Source: a virus. Taken from it: a DNA stretch of 64,000 nt. Shown piece by piece: positions 24,870 through 33,054 of this stretch. The notes under the pieces were generated by a model, which was not told the DNA's origin, searched no databases, and saw only the letters and a program-made list of their open reading frames with translations. Numbering within the stretch: the first letter of the stretch is position 1; each line of letters opens with the position of its first letter. The DNA lies in the IMG/VR virus record IMGVR_UViG_3300030419_004471, positions 149,602-213,601 of that record, one strand, 5' to 3'. A program made the translations under genes and the position numbers.

Positions 24870-25943
24870 TTATACCTTCGAATAATCTTTTATTACCATC
24901 GCACCATTTATATATGTAAAATCTTCAAACATTTTTTGAAGTTCATAATTAGAAAACTTTTTATGTAATCCGTTATGACATTCATTACATAGAATTTGTA
25001 TATCATTTTCTTCTTCAAACCCCATTCTTTTATAGGTATTATGATGGGCATGATATTCCGATTCTTTTTTTGATGCATCTCCACACATCTGACACTTACA
25101 TCCTCTTTTTTTAAGTAGATATTTTCTTTTTCTTTTCCAACAACCAGAACCTATGTAGAGAGAATGTTGATTCTCAAATTGCACTTCTGATAAATTAAAT
25201 TTTTCAGAAAAGGGATTCTTCACATCTTCCTTTAATGATAAATCACCATTTAATATTAGATATATTAAATCTCTATTTTGTCGTATTACTCTCAAAGAAC
25301 TATTATCATAAATTGGTGATAAAGCTTTCTGAATAATATTCAAATGTTTATCATTTAAAATACCACCATAGGTTATTGATGAAGAAATCATAGTTCTGGA
25401 CTGAGAGTTGATTTGTTTCCAAACTTTTTTATTTTGTTTAATTTGAATTAACATATTAATCATCTCTTCGTTAAGATAATATTTATAATTTACTTCTGTT
25501 TTTGGAATTTTTCTAACATATGGTTTTGTTTCAAGTGATGTTACTTTGGGTTTTTTAATTCTTGTTATTTTTGTGGGTTTTATTTCTTTAACTTTAGCGT
25601 AAAAGAATCGTGGATTCGATTCATCTAATATATCCATTATACCCTTTATCTTAACTGCTTTTTGAATTGGTTTAAGATGTTTTGAGTTTAGAATTCCTTT
25701 TCTTCTAATAGATTGAGTAATTAATCCTTTTGTATTTGGGTTAACTTTTTTATAATCTTTAGATTGTTTAAATAACTTTAAAAATTCTATTTGTCCAGGG
25801 TTCAATGGATACATTACCCTACCCCTCGACTTTTTCTTTTTCTTTCTTTTGGGTTTTGATTTAGTATTTTTAGTGCGTTTTTTAGAAGGTAGAGTAAGTT
25901 CTCCACTTTTATATTTTTTAAATATAATATCCATTTCACTCAT
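24870..25943 (-). CDS. HNH endonuclease
   Basis: A 357-residue basic protein. The C-terminal part carries an HNH module: zinc knuckle CKCQMCG, then YHAHHNTYKR, NDIQILCNECHNGLH. The N-terminal two thirds hold Lys-rich and two repeated helical segments (IRRKGILNSKHLKPIQKA and ITYGGILNDKHLNIIQKA), probably DNA-binding. It lies directly behind the family A polymerase gene, and its last seven codons (KDYSKV-stop) copy the end of that gene, as expected for an inserted homing nuclease. Confidence 0.82.
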   Translation of the reverse strand: MSEMDIIFKKYKSGELTLPSKKRTKNTKSKPKRKKKKKSRGRVMYPLNPGQIEFLKLFKQSKDYKKVNPNTKGLITQSIRRKGILNSKHLKPIQKAVKIKGIMDILDESNPRFFYAKVKEIKPTKITRIKKPKVTSLETKPYVRKIPKTEVNYKYYLNEEMINMLIQIKQNKKVWKQINSQSRTMISSSITYGGILNDKHLNIIQKALSPIYDNSSLRVIRQNRDLIYLILNGDLSLKEDVKNPFSEKFNLSEVQFENQHSLYIGSGCWKRKRKYLLKKRGCKCQMCGDASKKESEYHAHHNTYKRMGFEEENDIQILCNECHNGLHKKFSNYELQKMFEDFTYINGAMVIKDYSKV

Positions 25944-25946
25944 ACC

Positions 25947-27224
25947 TTAAACTTTCGAATAATCTTTACCAAAGCTCATTCTAGTCGGAAATCCAAAACT
26001 TTCAATAGTTGATTGAACATCCATTAACCATTGAACATCTTTTGGAGCTTCTTCCGCAAGTTCAAATAAGAATGAATCATATGTATATAAAATCGGTAAG
26101 GGTAAACTCTTTTCCTTCAGCTTTTTCATAACCTCAATATTAAATTCAGTTTCAGTCGCTTGAAGTAGATAATTGAAGTACTTTTGTCCAGTCGGTTGTT
26201 CTATCCAACCTATAGGTATTCTTCTACCTTTTGGGGTTTTGATATAACCATTCTTTATAGCTTCTTCTTGCATCTTTCTAATAAATCTATCAACTTTATC
26301 AAAGAATGGGATTTTTCTATCTTCATCAGTTACACCACCATAAAGTATTTTAAATGTTCTTCCTTTTGAATCATCATAGGAACATCCATATTGGTCTGCT
26401 AACCATTGGTGAACGGATGTATCGGGTAATTTATACTTAATCATTTTAGCAATAATCCTAACGTGATATGCATCATAATCGAATTGTACAAACTTTTTAC
26501 CTTTTGGGGGAATGAATATCTCTCTACTACCATCACTTTTATTAAGAGCTGAATAATTAATACCCAAATGCCTGTTGGATGGTCTGCTTGTTATTGTATA
26601 TGGATTGTATTCTGTAAATGTTCGAGAGAACCAAAGTGATTTCTTATTATCTGGCCATCTATCAAGAAATTTTTCCCTATCGACCTGAATCCCCTTTTGT
26701 TCGATTTCTGAAAGAATAGGTATCATAGTATCATCAATCCACGAATTTGTTGATGGAATTAGTAATTGTTGTCTTAATTCATCTAAAATATCCTTTATAA
26801 CCTCTATAAACTTCATTATAGGGATACTTTTACCTAAACTATCTCTTATACCCAAACGAGTGTAAAAGTTCGTTAAATCCTCTATTTTCTCTCCATAAGG
26901 ATATAGTTTGTTATTTTCAAAGAAAAGATTTGATTGTATATCCTTAGTATTCTTTATATTTAACTTAGTTTGTAGTAGCCCTTTCTTATTCCATACCCAT
27001 TTTTCTTTTTTTGATTTTGATAAATCTATTTCTAATTTTTCACAATCATTATGATTAAATGGTAAAATAAAATGTAAATTTTCAAATGCTACATATAAAA
27101 AGGATATATCAGAAGTCATTGGATGACGCTCTAAATCCTCCCAAATAGGCATAATTAATGAAGTTTCATTATTCCAATATTCGAGAAATTGTTCTTTTTC
27201 ACTATGTGACTCAACAATAATCAT
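25947..27224 (-). CDS. Compact family A DNA polymerase-like protein
   Basis: A 425-residue protein whose C-terminal half is a PolA-type polymerase domain: motif A QFDYDAYHVRIIA (D249), motif B-like SKGRTFKILYGG (about 286-297) and motif C LYTYDSFLFEL (D383). The usual steric-gate Glu of motif A (DYSQIELR) is His254, and the motif C His-Asp-Glu reads Tyr-Asp-Ser. The N-terminal 160 residues look like a degenerate exonuclease domain without clear acidic motifs. A second polymerase beside gp43 is unusual. The start codon sits four bases after a -7 box, implying a leaderless mRNA. Confidence 0.75.
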   Translation of the reverse strand: MIIVESHSEKEQFLEYWNNETSLIMPIWEDLERHPMTSDISFLYVAFENLHFILPFNHNDCEKLEIDLSKSKKEKWVWNKKGLLQTKLNIKNTKDIQSNLFFENNKLYPYGEKIEDLTNFYTRLGIRDSLGKSIPIMKFIEVIKDILDELRQQLLIPSTNSWIDDTMIPILSEIEQKGIQVDREKFLDRWPDNKKSLWFSRTFTEYNPYTITSRPSNRHLGINYSALNKSDGSREIFIPPKGKKFVQFDYDAYHVRIIAKMIKYKLPDTSVHQWLADQYGCSYDDSKGRTFKILYGGVTDEDRKIPFFDKVDRFIRKMQEEAIKNGYIKTPKGRRIPIGWIEQPTGQKYFNYLLQATETEFNIEVMKKLKEKSLPLPILYTYDSFLFELAEEAPKDVQWLMDVQSTIESFGFPTRMSFGKDYSKV

Positions 27225-27228
27225 TGTA

Positions 27229-27260
27229 CAAATATACGAAAAATATTTTAATTTTCCAAA
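27229..27260 (-). promoter_or_regulatory. Bacteroidetes-type promoter (P5)
   Basis: TTTGG (complement of 27256-27260), 19 nt, then TATATTTG (complement of 27229-27236). It overlaps the last codons of the upstream exported protein gene. Only four bases separate the -7 box from the polymerase ATG, so the transcript would start at or next to the start codon. Confidence 0.78.
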
Positions 27261-27673
27261 TCTTTTTGAGATATTTTGATAAGTGGGAATATAATTCCAA
27301 CTGTTTTTCTCATTTTAGAATAATTGAAGAAGAATCTTATAGGATATTCTTTTAATGGTTTTACTGTTGCTATAGCAAATGGTTTAGTATCAGCGTGTCC
27401 ACCAATAATAATACCCCCACCTAAACTAAATTGTTCGAAATGATATTGTGAATTAACCATAACCTTTCCTTTGTTTAGATTTTCTATTGGAGTCATATAA
27501 GCAATCCCAACTGATACTATTGTATCATACCTTTGATTTAAAGATATTCCAATCATATCGTCTCCTACATTAAGTGCTCTTCCAGTCATAACTCCTACAG
27601 TTGTTTGTGCAAATGTAGTAGTTGATAGCAATAATAATAAAATTATTGCAATTATAATTTTAAAAGTTCTCAT
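27248..27673 (-). CDS. Small exported beta-rich protein
   Basis: A 141-residue protein with a signal peptide: MRTFK, a hydrophobic run of about 15 residues and the cleavage context TTTFAQ, typical of Bacteroidetes secreted proteins. The mature part alternates polar and hydrophobic residues in short strands (VGIAYMTP, YHFEQFSLGGGIIIGG, IRFFFNYSKM), resembling a fragment of an outer-membrane beta-barrel. A superinfection-exclusion or host-envelope role is possible. It overlaps the UvdE gene by ATGA. Confidence 0.65.
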   Translation of the reverse strand: MRTFKIIIAIILLLLLSTTTFAQTTVGVMTGRALNVGDDMIGISLNQRYDTIVSVGIAYMTPIENLNKGKVMVNSQYHFEQFSLGGGIIIGGHADTKPFAIATVKPLKEYPIRFFFNYSKMRKTVGIIFPLIKISQKDLEN

Positions 27674-28569
27674 TTTATAAATGGTAATATTGATAATTCT
27701 TTTGCTTTAGATTCCACCATAACATCCACATCATTACCATAAGTATTTGGTAAAGTATCAATATAATCCGAATGTGCTTGTGGTTTAAGTTTTTCGTTAC
27801 CTTCGTGTAATGATTTAGATTCTGAATAGTGAACAATTGGTTTGATACCTTTAGGCCAAGTAGATATTGCTAACTCTAAAGCTTCTTGCTCTGATAAATC
27901 ACCTGTACAAAATTTGTGGTGATGATAATCAAATACAATAGGGATACCGATTCTTTCGTGTATGTACATCAAATCTTTTACTGAGTACATAGATGCTTTA
28001 TCATCGTTTTCTACAGTCAATCTAGTCTGAACTGATTCTGGTAATCTTTCGAAGTTTTTACAAAACCTATCCATAGCGGATATCTTATCACCATAAACAC
28101 CATTACAATGAATATTGATTTTGTTATAAGGTGAACGTTCTAAACCAATCATATCGAAAACTTCGCCATGTATCCGTAAATCAGTAATAGTTTTTTCTAC
28201 AACACTTTCTCGTGGTGAAACCAATACATTGAATGGACCTGGATGTGAAGTCAAACGTAATCCGTTGTTTTTTGCATAAAACCCACAACCAGCCAATAAT
28301 GTTTTGATTCTTAGGTATTGTGGTAAATCTTCAAATTTGTATTCAGATGCCCAAGGAAAGAACTCTGATGATATTCTGAAACATTTGATTCCATTCTTTA
28401 CATTCCATCTAAGTATCCTACCTAAATCAGCTGCGTTTAACATACCCAACTCACCAGCATAATCCAAACCTCTTTCTTTAAAGGTTCTTTTTATCATACT
28501 ACGATTAGTTGTTATTTTTGGTTTTTGACTAGATAAAGTCATATTGATGCAAGCGTATCCTAAATTCAT
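27670..28569 (-). CDS. uvdE: UV damage endonuclease (UvdE family)
   Basis: A 299-residue TIM-barrel endonuclease that nicks DNA 5' of UV photoproducts. Family blocks visible are the N-terminal MNLGYACINMTL, FRISSEFFPWAS, LTSHPGPFNVL, INIHCNGVYGDK, RLTVENDD (metal-binding Glu), VFDYHHHKF and IVHYSESK. A host-type promoter precedes it (28590-28620). It suits a phage exposed to sunlight. Confidence 0.92.
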   Translation of the reverse strand: MNLGYACINMTLSSQKPKITTNRSMIKRTFKERGLDYAGELGMLNAADLGRILRWNVKNGIKCFRISSEFFPWASEYKFEDLPQYLRIKTLLAGCGFYAKNNGLRLTSHPGPFNVLVSPRESVVEKTITDLRIHGEVFDMIGLERSPYNKINIHCNGVYGDKISAMDRFCKNFERLPESVQTRLTVENDDKASMYSVKDLMYIHERIGIPIVFDYHHHKFCTGDLSEQEALELAISTWPKGIKPIVHYSESKSLHEGNEKLKPQAHSDYIDTLPNTYGNDVDVMVESKAKELSILPFIK

Positions 28570-28589
28570 ATATTATTATTTGTGTTATA

Positions 28590-28620
28590 CAAATATACGA
28601 AAAATTATTGAAATATCCAA
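28590..28620 (-). promoter_or_regulatory. Bacteroidetes-type promoter (P6)
   Basis: TTGG (complement of 28617-28620), 19 nt, then TATATTTG (complement of 28590-28597), 20 nt before the UvdE ATG. It carries the same 19-base upstream stretch as P4. Confidence 0.78.
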
Positions 28621-28638
28621 GGAAAAAGTGAATTATTT

Positions 28639-29028
28639 TTAAAGTTTTTTAGAATATGTGTGAAGTGATTCATTTTGAATTTTAATCCAATCTTCTATAT
28701 TTACTTTAATACCCAATTCATTAGCGAATAGTAATCCTTTTTTCCAAGCGTTGATTTCGTTAATATATTGGTAGAATTTAAACTTTTTAGGTTCTTTATC
28801 CTCATCTATAGTTTTAAAATAATTATCTTTATCAGTTTGAAGAAAATGTCCTACTTCGTGTAAAAGAGAATATAATCCGTTTTTTTCTAAATTGTGATTA
28901 TGGTGAATAAATATCTTTTTATTCTTATGCCCCATAAAAGCAGTGATTTGTCCAAGTAATACATCGATTCCAAATTTCTCCTTGAGATAATCAGAAACTT
29001 TTTTAAATTGTTTAGGGTATTTTTTCAT
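28639..29028 (-). CDS. Small HExxH zinc metallopeptidase-like protein
   Basis: A 129-residue protein with the zinc-binding HEVGH (H57, E58, H61) preceded by LYSLL, and a downstream helix EINAWKKG whose Glu could be the third ligand, as in ImmA/IrrE-type and related small peptidases. It overlaps the PIG-L gene by 17 nt. It might cleave a host regulator, but the substrate is unknown. Confidence 0.7.
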   Translation of the reverse strand: MKKYPKQFKKVSDYLKEKFGIDVLLGQITAFMGHKNKKIFIHHNHNLEKNGLYSLLHEVGHFLQTDKDNYFKTIDEDKEPKKFKFYQYINEINAWKKGLLFANELGIKVNIEDWIKIQNESLHTYSKKL

Positions 29029-29518
29029 ATTTTACTATTCGTTCACAATCCCACCTAAACCATCTTGTTACCTGTTTTTGAGATGGATAACATTCTTTGA
29101 GTATATTACCTTTTAATTTTTTTGTATCTTCATCAAGTGGTTGTTTATAACAAGTATCAAATACCCATAATTTTTCAGGGCATAACCTACTCATTACATT
29201 ATGAGTTCCAATATGTCTATAATGACCATATTCACCACCTTGATTATGTGTTACTACTTTTTCCCAATTCCTTTCGTTCAAAACTCGTTCCAAACGAGGA
29301 ATCAAAATCGATTCATTATATGCTGTGGAAGATTTGTAAGGTTCTCCATCCCAATGTTCCCATTTCTCTACTCCCAACATTTCCATCGCTTTGATGAATT
29401 CTTTATGTCTTATTAAGTGGTTTCCATAATCTAATACAACCACTTTGTATTCATTTGGATGTTTAATTAACTCTCCACCACCAAATAGTGTCTCATCATC
29501 TGGATGAGCAACTACCAT
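29012..29518 (-). CDS. PIG-L/LmbE family N-deacetylase
   Basis: A roughly 168-residue PIG-L deacetylase. The zinc-binding signature AHPDDE lies near the N-terminus and the second histidine motif reads GEYGHYRHIGTHN. These enzymes remove acetyl groups from N-acetylated sugars. I choose the ATG at 29518 (MVVAHPDDE); an upstream GTG at 29533 would leave almost no leader after the -7 box at 29537-29544, while 29518 gives the same spacing as the other host-type promoters. Confidence 0.85.
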   Translation of the reverse strand: MVVAHPDDETLFGGGELIKHPNEYKVVVLDYGNHLIRHKEFIKAMEMLGVEKWEHWDGEPYKSSTAYNESILIPRLERVLNERNWEKVVTHNQGGEYGHYRHIGTHNVMSRLCPEKLWVFDTCYKQPLDEDTKKLKGNILKECYPSQKQVTRWFRWDCERIVKYEKIP

Positions 29519-29536
29519 TAATTTGTTAATCACATC

Positions 29537-29567
29537 TAAATATAGACAATTTTTAGGAAAAATCCAA
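29537..29567 (-). promoter_or_regulatory. Bacteroidetes-type promoter (P7)
   Basis: TTGG (complement of 29564-29567), 19 nt, then TATATTTA (complement of 29537-29544). It lies between the PhyH gene and the PIG-L gene and is 18 nt from the preferred ATG. Confidence 0.7.
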
Positions 29568-29574
29568 GGAAAAT

Positions 29575-30330
29575 TTAAGATATTTTTGCAGAACCTACAT
29601 CAATTGGTTCTCTTTTCATATGATTTCCTTTAGCGAAGTTTGCACCTTCTTTGATATAACCAGTTAAGAATGCTCTTCTGAATCTTTTTGAAGTGTTTGG
29701 TTCTGAACCGTGTACTACATTTGAATGAAGTAATGCAACCTGTCCTTTCCTTAGATACCCATCTATATGTGGAAAATTATGGTCATCTGGTAATACACAA
29801 GGTTTTCCTCTTTCGTTCCTCCAATTCTTAGGATTTGAACCAGCTCTTTCTTCATCTACTTCTATTGGTAATCTACCTAAGTGATGAGAACCTTCCAAAT
29901 ACCAAACAGAACCATTGTTAGGGTCGTGATTATCAAGTGCAATAGAAACATTAACTATTTCATTTGCATTACATTGTGTATAGAATATGTTTTGATGTTG
30001 GTCTCTTCCTAATTGACCTGGTGGTTTGAAGTATGCCCAAGTTTGTACTCCAAATATTTTAGAATTCATCAGAAACTCACACGCTTCTATAATCTTAGGA
30101 TGTTTCATTAAACCAGTTAGAACCTTTGATTCTTTGTGTGGATACATATATGGGTCATATTCTCCCCATTCACCTTCTGTATCATTTTCTTGTCTTTTAA
30201 CTCTGACTCTTTCTAATTCATCTCCTATAGCATCAGCTTCTGATTCTGTTAAGAGGTTTAAAATAGATACTCCTTTGTATCTCCAGTCAAATTGTAATTG
30301 TTGTTTTTCTAATTCGGTAAGATAACTCAT
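29575..30330 (-). CDS. PhyH-type Fe(II)/2-oxoglutarate dioxygenase
   Basis: A 251-residue phytanoyl-CoA dioxygenase-like protein. The first metal motif reads DQHQN (H112, N114 where the family usually has Asp), the second histidine is in LLHSNVVHGSEPN (H207), and the 2-oxoglutarate-binding Arg follows in RFRRAF. It would hydroxylate a small molecule, lipid or sugar. If N114 is truly in the ligand position, activity may be altered. It heads the accessory block next to the baseplate genes. Confidence 0.78.
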   Translation of the reverse strand: MSYLTELEKQQLQFDWRYKGVSILNLLTESEADAIGDELERVRVKRQENDTEGEWGEYDPYMYPHKESKVLTGLMKHPKIIEACEFLMNSKIFGVQTWAYFKPPGQLGRDQHQNIFYTQCNANEIVNVSIALDNHDPNNGSVWYLEGSHHLGRLPIEVDEERAGSNPKNWRNERGKPCVLPDDHNFPHIDGYLRKGQVALLHSNVVHGSEPNTSKRFRRAFLTGYIKEGANFAKGNHMKREPIDVGSAKIS

Positions 30331-30363
30331 ATAACTTTAATTTATGTTGTATATGTATATATA

Positions 30364-30720
30364 TTAGTTTTTTGAATATTCCAATAAATTTACTAATCTA
30401 TTTTTTAATTGTGGCATTACTTTCAATTGTTCACCAATACTAGCTTTGTTGGATTTTTTGATTTCTTCTTTAGTTCCAGTAATTCTCCATTTTAAACTTG
30501 CAACTCTAAATAGTGGATTTCCTCTTAGTATCGCAAACCTGTCACTGGATACTTCTGAAATTGGTGATAAATTATCATTTGTTTTTTGTGCAAATCGTCT
30601 TACAATATATCCTCTATTAATATCGTATTTTGAAATTTTAGGAATATGTGGTTTTATCTCAGCTGAAAGCTTTATATTTCTTGATACAGTTAATCCTTTA
30701 TATTGTTCGTTATTATCCAT
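30364..30720 (-). CDS. Hypothetical protein next to baseplate hub
   Basis: A 118-residue basic protein with no recognised domain. Its start overlaps the stop of the large hub-like gene (TAATG junction), so it is co-translated with it and is probably a late, virion-related protein. Segments such as DRFAILRGNPLFRVASLKWRI suggest a small beta-rich core with a helical C-terminus. Confidence 0.6.
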   Translation of the reverse strand: MDNNEQYKGLTVSRNIKLSAEIKPHIPKISKYDINRGYIVRRFAQKTNDNLSPISEVSSDRFAILRGNPLFRVASLKWRITGTKEEIKKSNKASIGEQLKVMPQLKNRLVNLLEYSKN

Positions 30721-33038
30721 TATGCTTTAGGTCTAAATTGCCCCTCTATTGTTGTTTTCCAATTCATACCATCTATCGAATGTTCTACAGATGTAGTAGT
30801 AAATTCTCCGGTTCTAGTATATTTCTCAGGAATACCAGTTATTGTGAATGTATCCCCAAATGCTATACCACTATTACCGTGTATATCAAAATTATATTTT
30901 ACTGTTCCCATTAACGGACCTGTTCCTTTGATTGCTTTTCCGTCTGAATCATAATTTGGATTATCTTTTGTTTGATTTTTCTTCCATAACATTTCATCAT
31001 CATATGTTGGGAACATTATTACAGAATCTAAATCTGTAGTATCTAAATCTATATGACCATCTTTTACGGATGGATATGCTCCTATCTTTTCTAAGAAAGA
31101 GTTGTACAAATCAGCTTTATCTTTTTCGGGAATATCACTTTCTACATCCTCCATTGGTTTTGTATCATCTTTATTTACTGCAGCTTTAGCATTATGTAAA
31201 TCTAATACAGAATCTCTAAATGTGGGTTGATTAAATAATGCATTGTTAGTTTCTCTCTCATCCGCATCTCCAGATATATTAGCTGCTCCACCATCGGCAG
31301 CTTTTCTATCAGCTATTATAGAACTTGCCATATCTCCAGGTAAATCTATATCTAATGTACCTCCTAAGAAAAATGATTGTTCACCATTATGTACAAATGG
31401 TGTTGGTGAAGATTCTTCGTGAGTTGTACACGCCATATCAACTACTTGTAGACATCTCTGTCCTTGTTTTAAATCCATTATAGCTTCAGGAGCAGCTGAT
31501 TCTACTATTTCAAACTTCCATAAGTTACCACAAGCTGCTGACATACCATTTAATATTTCCATTAAAACATCTCTATATGTTGTTGATTCTTTTTCTAATA
31601 CCCCAATGATAAAATCCATATTAACATAAAGATTATCTAAATATCCCCAAGTATTTGCATCTCTAGCTATTGTTCTAAATCCATGCTCTGTAGGTTCTAA
31701 TTGTCTTGAAGCTAAAGCTGTTGGTTCTGGGAATTGTACAGCTATATTTCCTGATTCATCTCTTTGTGCGCAAGGATTCGGTGGATTTTTTTTCTGTTCT
31801 TGTGTTCCTTCACTTATTATTTCAAGAAATCCAAAATCAGGACAATTTTCATTTGGTACTAACAATACATCTTTTTTAGTTGAAAACATACTTTTAAATC
31901 CACCACAAACTGTCCATTCTGTAAATATTTTTATTGGATAATTATTAGGTCCAACTTGGAATCCCTTTTCTAACATTATTTTATCGTTAGTATCTAATAC
32001 TTTCTTTATTACAGAAAATTTAACAAATCTTTCCGTTCCAATTAAATCCGTACCATTTGGTATTTCTAATTGTGAACCATTTAACTGAACATCATTTGTG
32101 AAAATCCACCAACCACCTTCTGATTCACCACCTAATTTATTTCTAGTTGAAGTATTGAAATTTATATAATTTTCTTCTTTACTAAGTTCACCAGCTAAAG
32201 CTTTTATTGCAGCTGTTTGTTTATGATTTGGTAATGAATTAAAGAAATATCTCCAATTTTTTTCTCCTGCTGTTAGGCTTGATGTACTTTTTTTCCCTAA
32301 GTCAGCATATTTTAAACCTGGTGTTGGTTGTTTCTCTTTAGAATCATCATCATCACCTTTATCAGATGATATAATAGGTTTTGTAGTTTGAATCATTCCC
32401 GGCATATTACCCATACCTTTGATGGTTACATCCAATTTATAAACATCACCATCACTTCCTACTTTAAATCCAGTTATAAATCCTAAAATAGCGTTATAAT
32501 CTCCTTGTGAATCTTTTCTTTTTTTCAAAAGTAAATTGAAATCCATACCCACATTTGCAATAGCTTCTGTATTTAAATCAATTAATTCATTATGAGCTCT
32601 ATGTAAATCCCAACCAAACTCAACCAATATAGTATGACCTGGTTCACCAAAATATTTTTGAAGTACATCTACTTGACCACTTGTATATGCATCTATTGTG
32701 AAGTTACATTCTCTAGCTAATCCCCAATCATTATCCTTTAAAGTTAATCCACTAATTGTTGGAGATGGTCTTATTCCTCTATCTTCGCCTTGTACCGTAA
32801 CTGGCTCTCCTGCCCAATTTAATCCAACTACACCAGGAGAATCTGCAGTTCCATAAACCGAACTGGTACTACCAAATAGAGGTAAATCAGGATTTGATTG
32901 TAAAACCAATCCTTCTCCAGAATTACCAATTACTCGTATCCATGCATTTAATCTAGTTGTATAGTGTGCTTCTCTCTTTCTATAAAGATTATCTACAACC
33001 CATTCTGGTATCGCTCTGTATGCTGGCCATTTGCTCAT
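30720..33038 (-). CDS. Baseplate hub-like structural protein
   Basis: A 772-residue protein. Residues about 95-210 carry a tail-tube/hub-like beta pattern (LARECNFTIDAYTSGQVDVLQKYF, ILVEFGWDL, LGFITGFKV, YKLDVTIKGMG), as in gp27/gp44-type hub domains of contractile tails. The C-terminus has GNSGIAFGDTFTITGIPEKYTRTGEFTTTSVEHSID, an OB/LysM-like hub closing domain. Position after tape measure and tube-cap-like genes fits a hub. The precise T4 counterpart (gp27) is inferred. Confidence 0.6.
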   Translation of the reverse strand: MSKWPAYRAIPEWVVDNLYRKREAHYTTRLNAWIRVIGNSGEGLVLQSNPDLPLFGSTSSVYGTADSPGVVGLNWAGEPVTVQGEDRGIRPSPTISGLTLKDNDWGLARECNFTIDAYTSGQVDVLQKYFGEPGHTILVEFGWDLHRAHNELIDLNTEAIANVGMDFNLLLKKRKDSQGDYNAILGFITGFKVGSDGDVYKLDVTIKGMGNMPGMIQTTKPIISSDKGDDDDSKEKQPTPGLKYADLGKKSTSSLTAGEKNWRYFFNSLPNHKQTAAIKALAGELSKEENYINFNTSTRNKLGGESEGGWWIFTNDVQLNGSQLEIPNGTDLIGTERFVKFSVIKKVLDTNDKIMLEKGFQVGPNNYPIKIFTEWTVCGGFKSMFSTKKDVLLVPNENCPDFGFLEIISEGTQEQKKNPPNPCAQRDESGNIAVQFPEPTALASRQLEPTEHGFRTIARDANTWGYLDNLYVNMDFIIGVLEKESTTYRDVLMEILNGMSAACGNLWKFEIVESAAPEAIMDLKQGQRCLQVVDMACTTHEESSPTPFVHNGEQSFFLGGTLDIDLPGDMASSIIADRKAADGGAANISGDADERETNNALFNQPTFRDSVLDLHNAKAAVNKDDTKPMEDVESDIPEKDKADLYNSFLEKIGAYPSVKDGHIDLDTTDLDSVIMFPTYDDEMLWKKNQTKDNPNYDSDGKAIKGTGPLMGTVKYNFDIHGNSGIAFGDTFTITGIPEKYTRTGEFTTTSVEHSIDGMNWKTTIEGQFRPKA

Positions 33039-33054
33039 TTTTCATCTTTTAAGT

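Noticed and set aside
30354-30384. Host-type promoter upstream of PhyH
   Set aside because: TTGG is present at the right place, but the sequence 19 nt later is TATATACA, which breaks the TTTG part of the -7 box.
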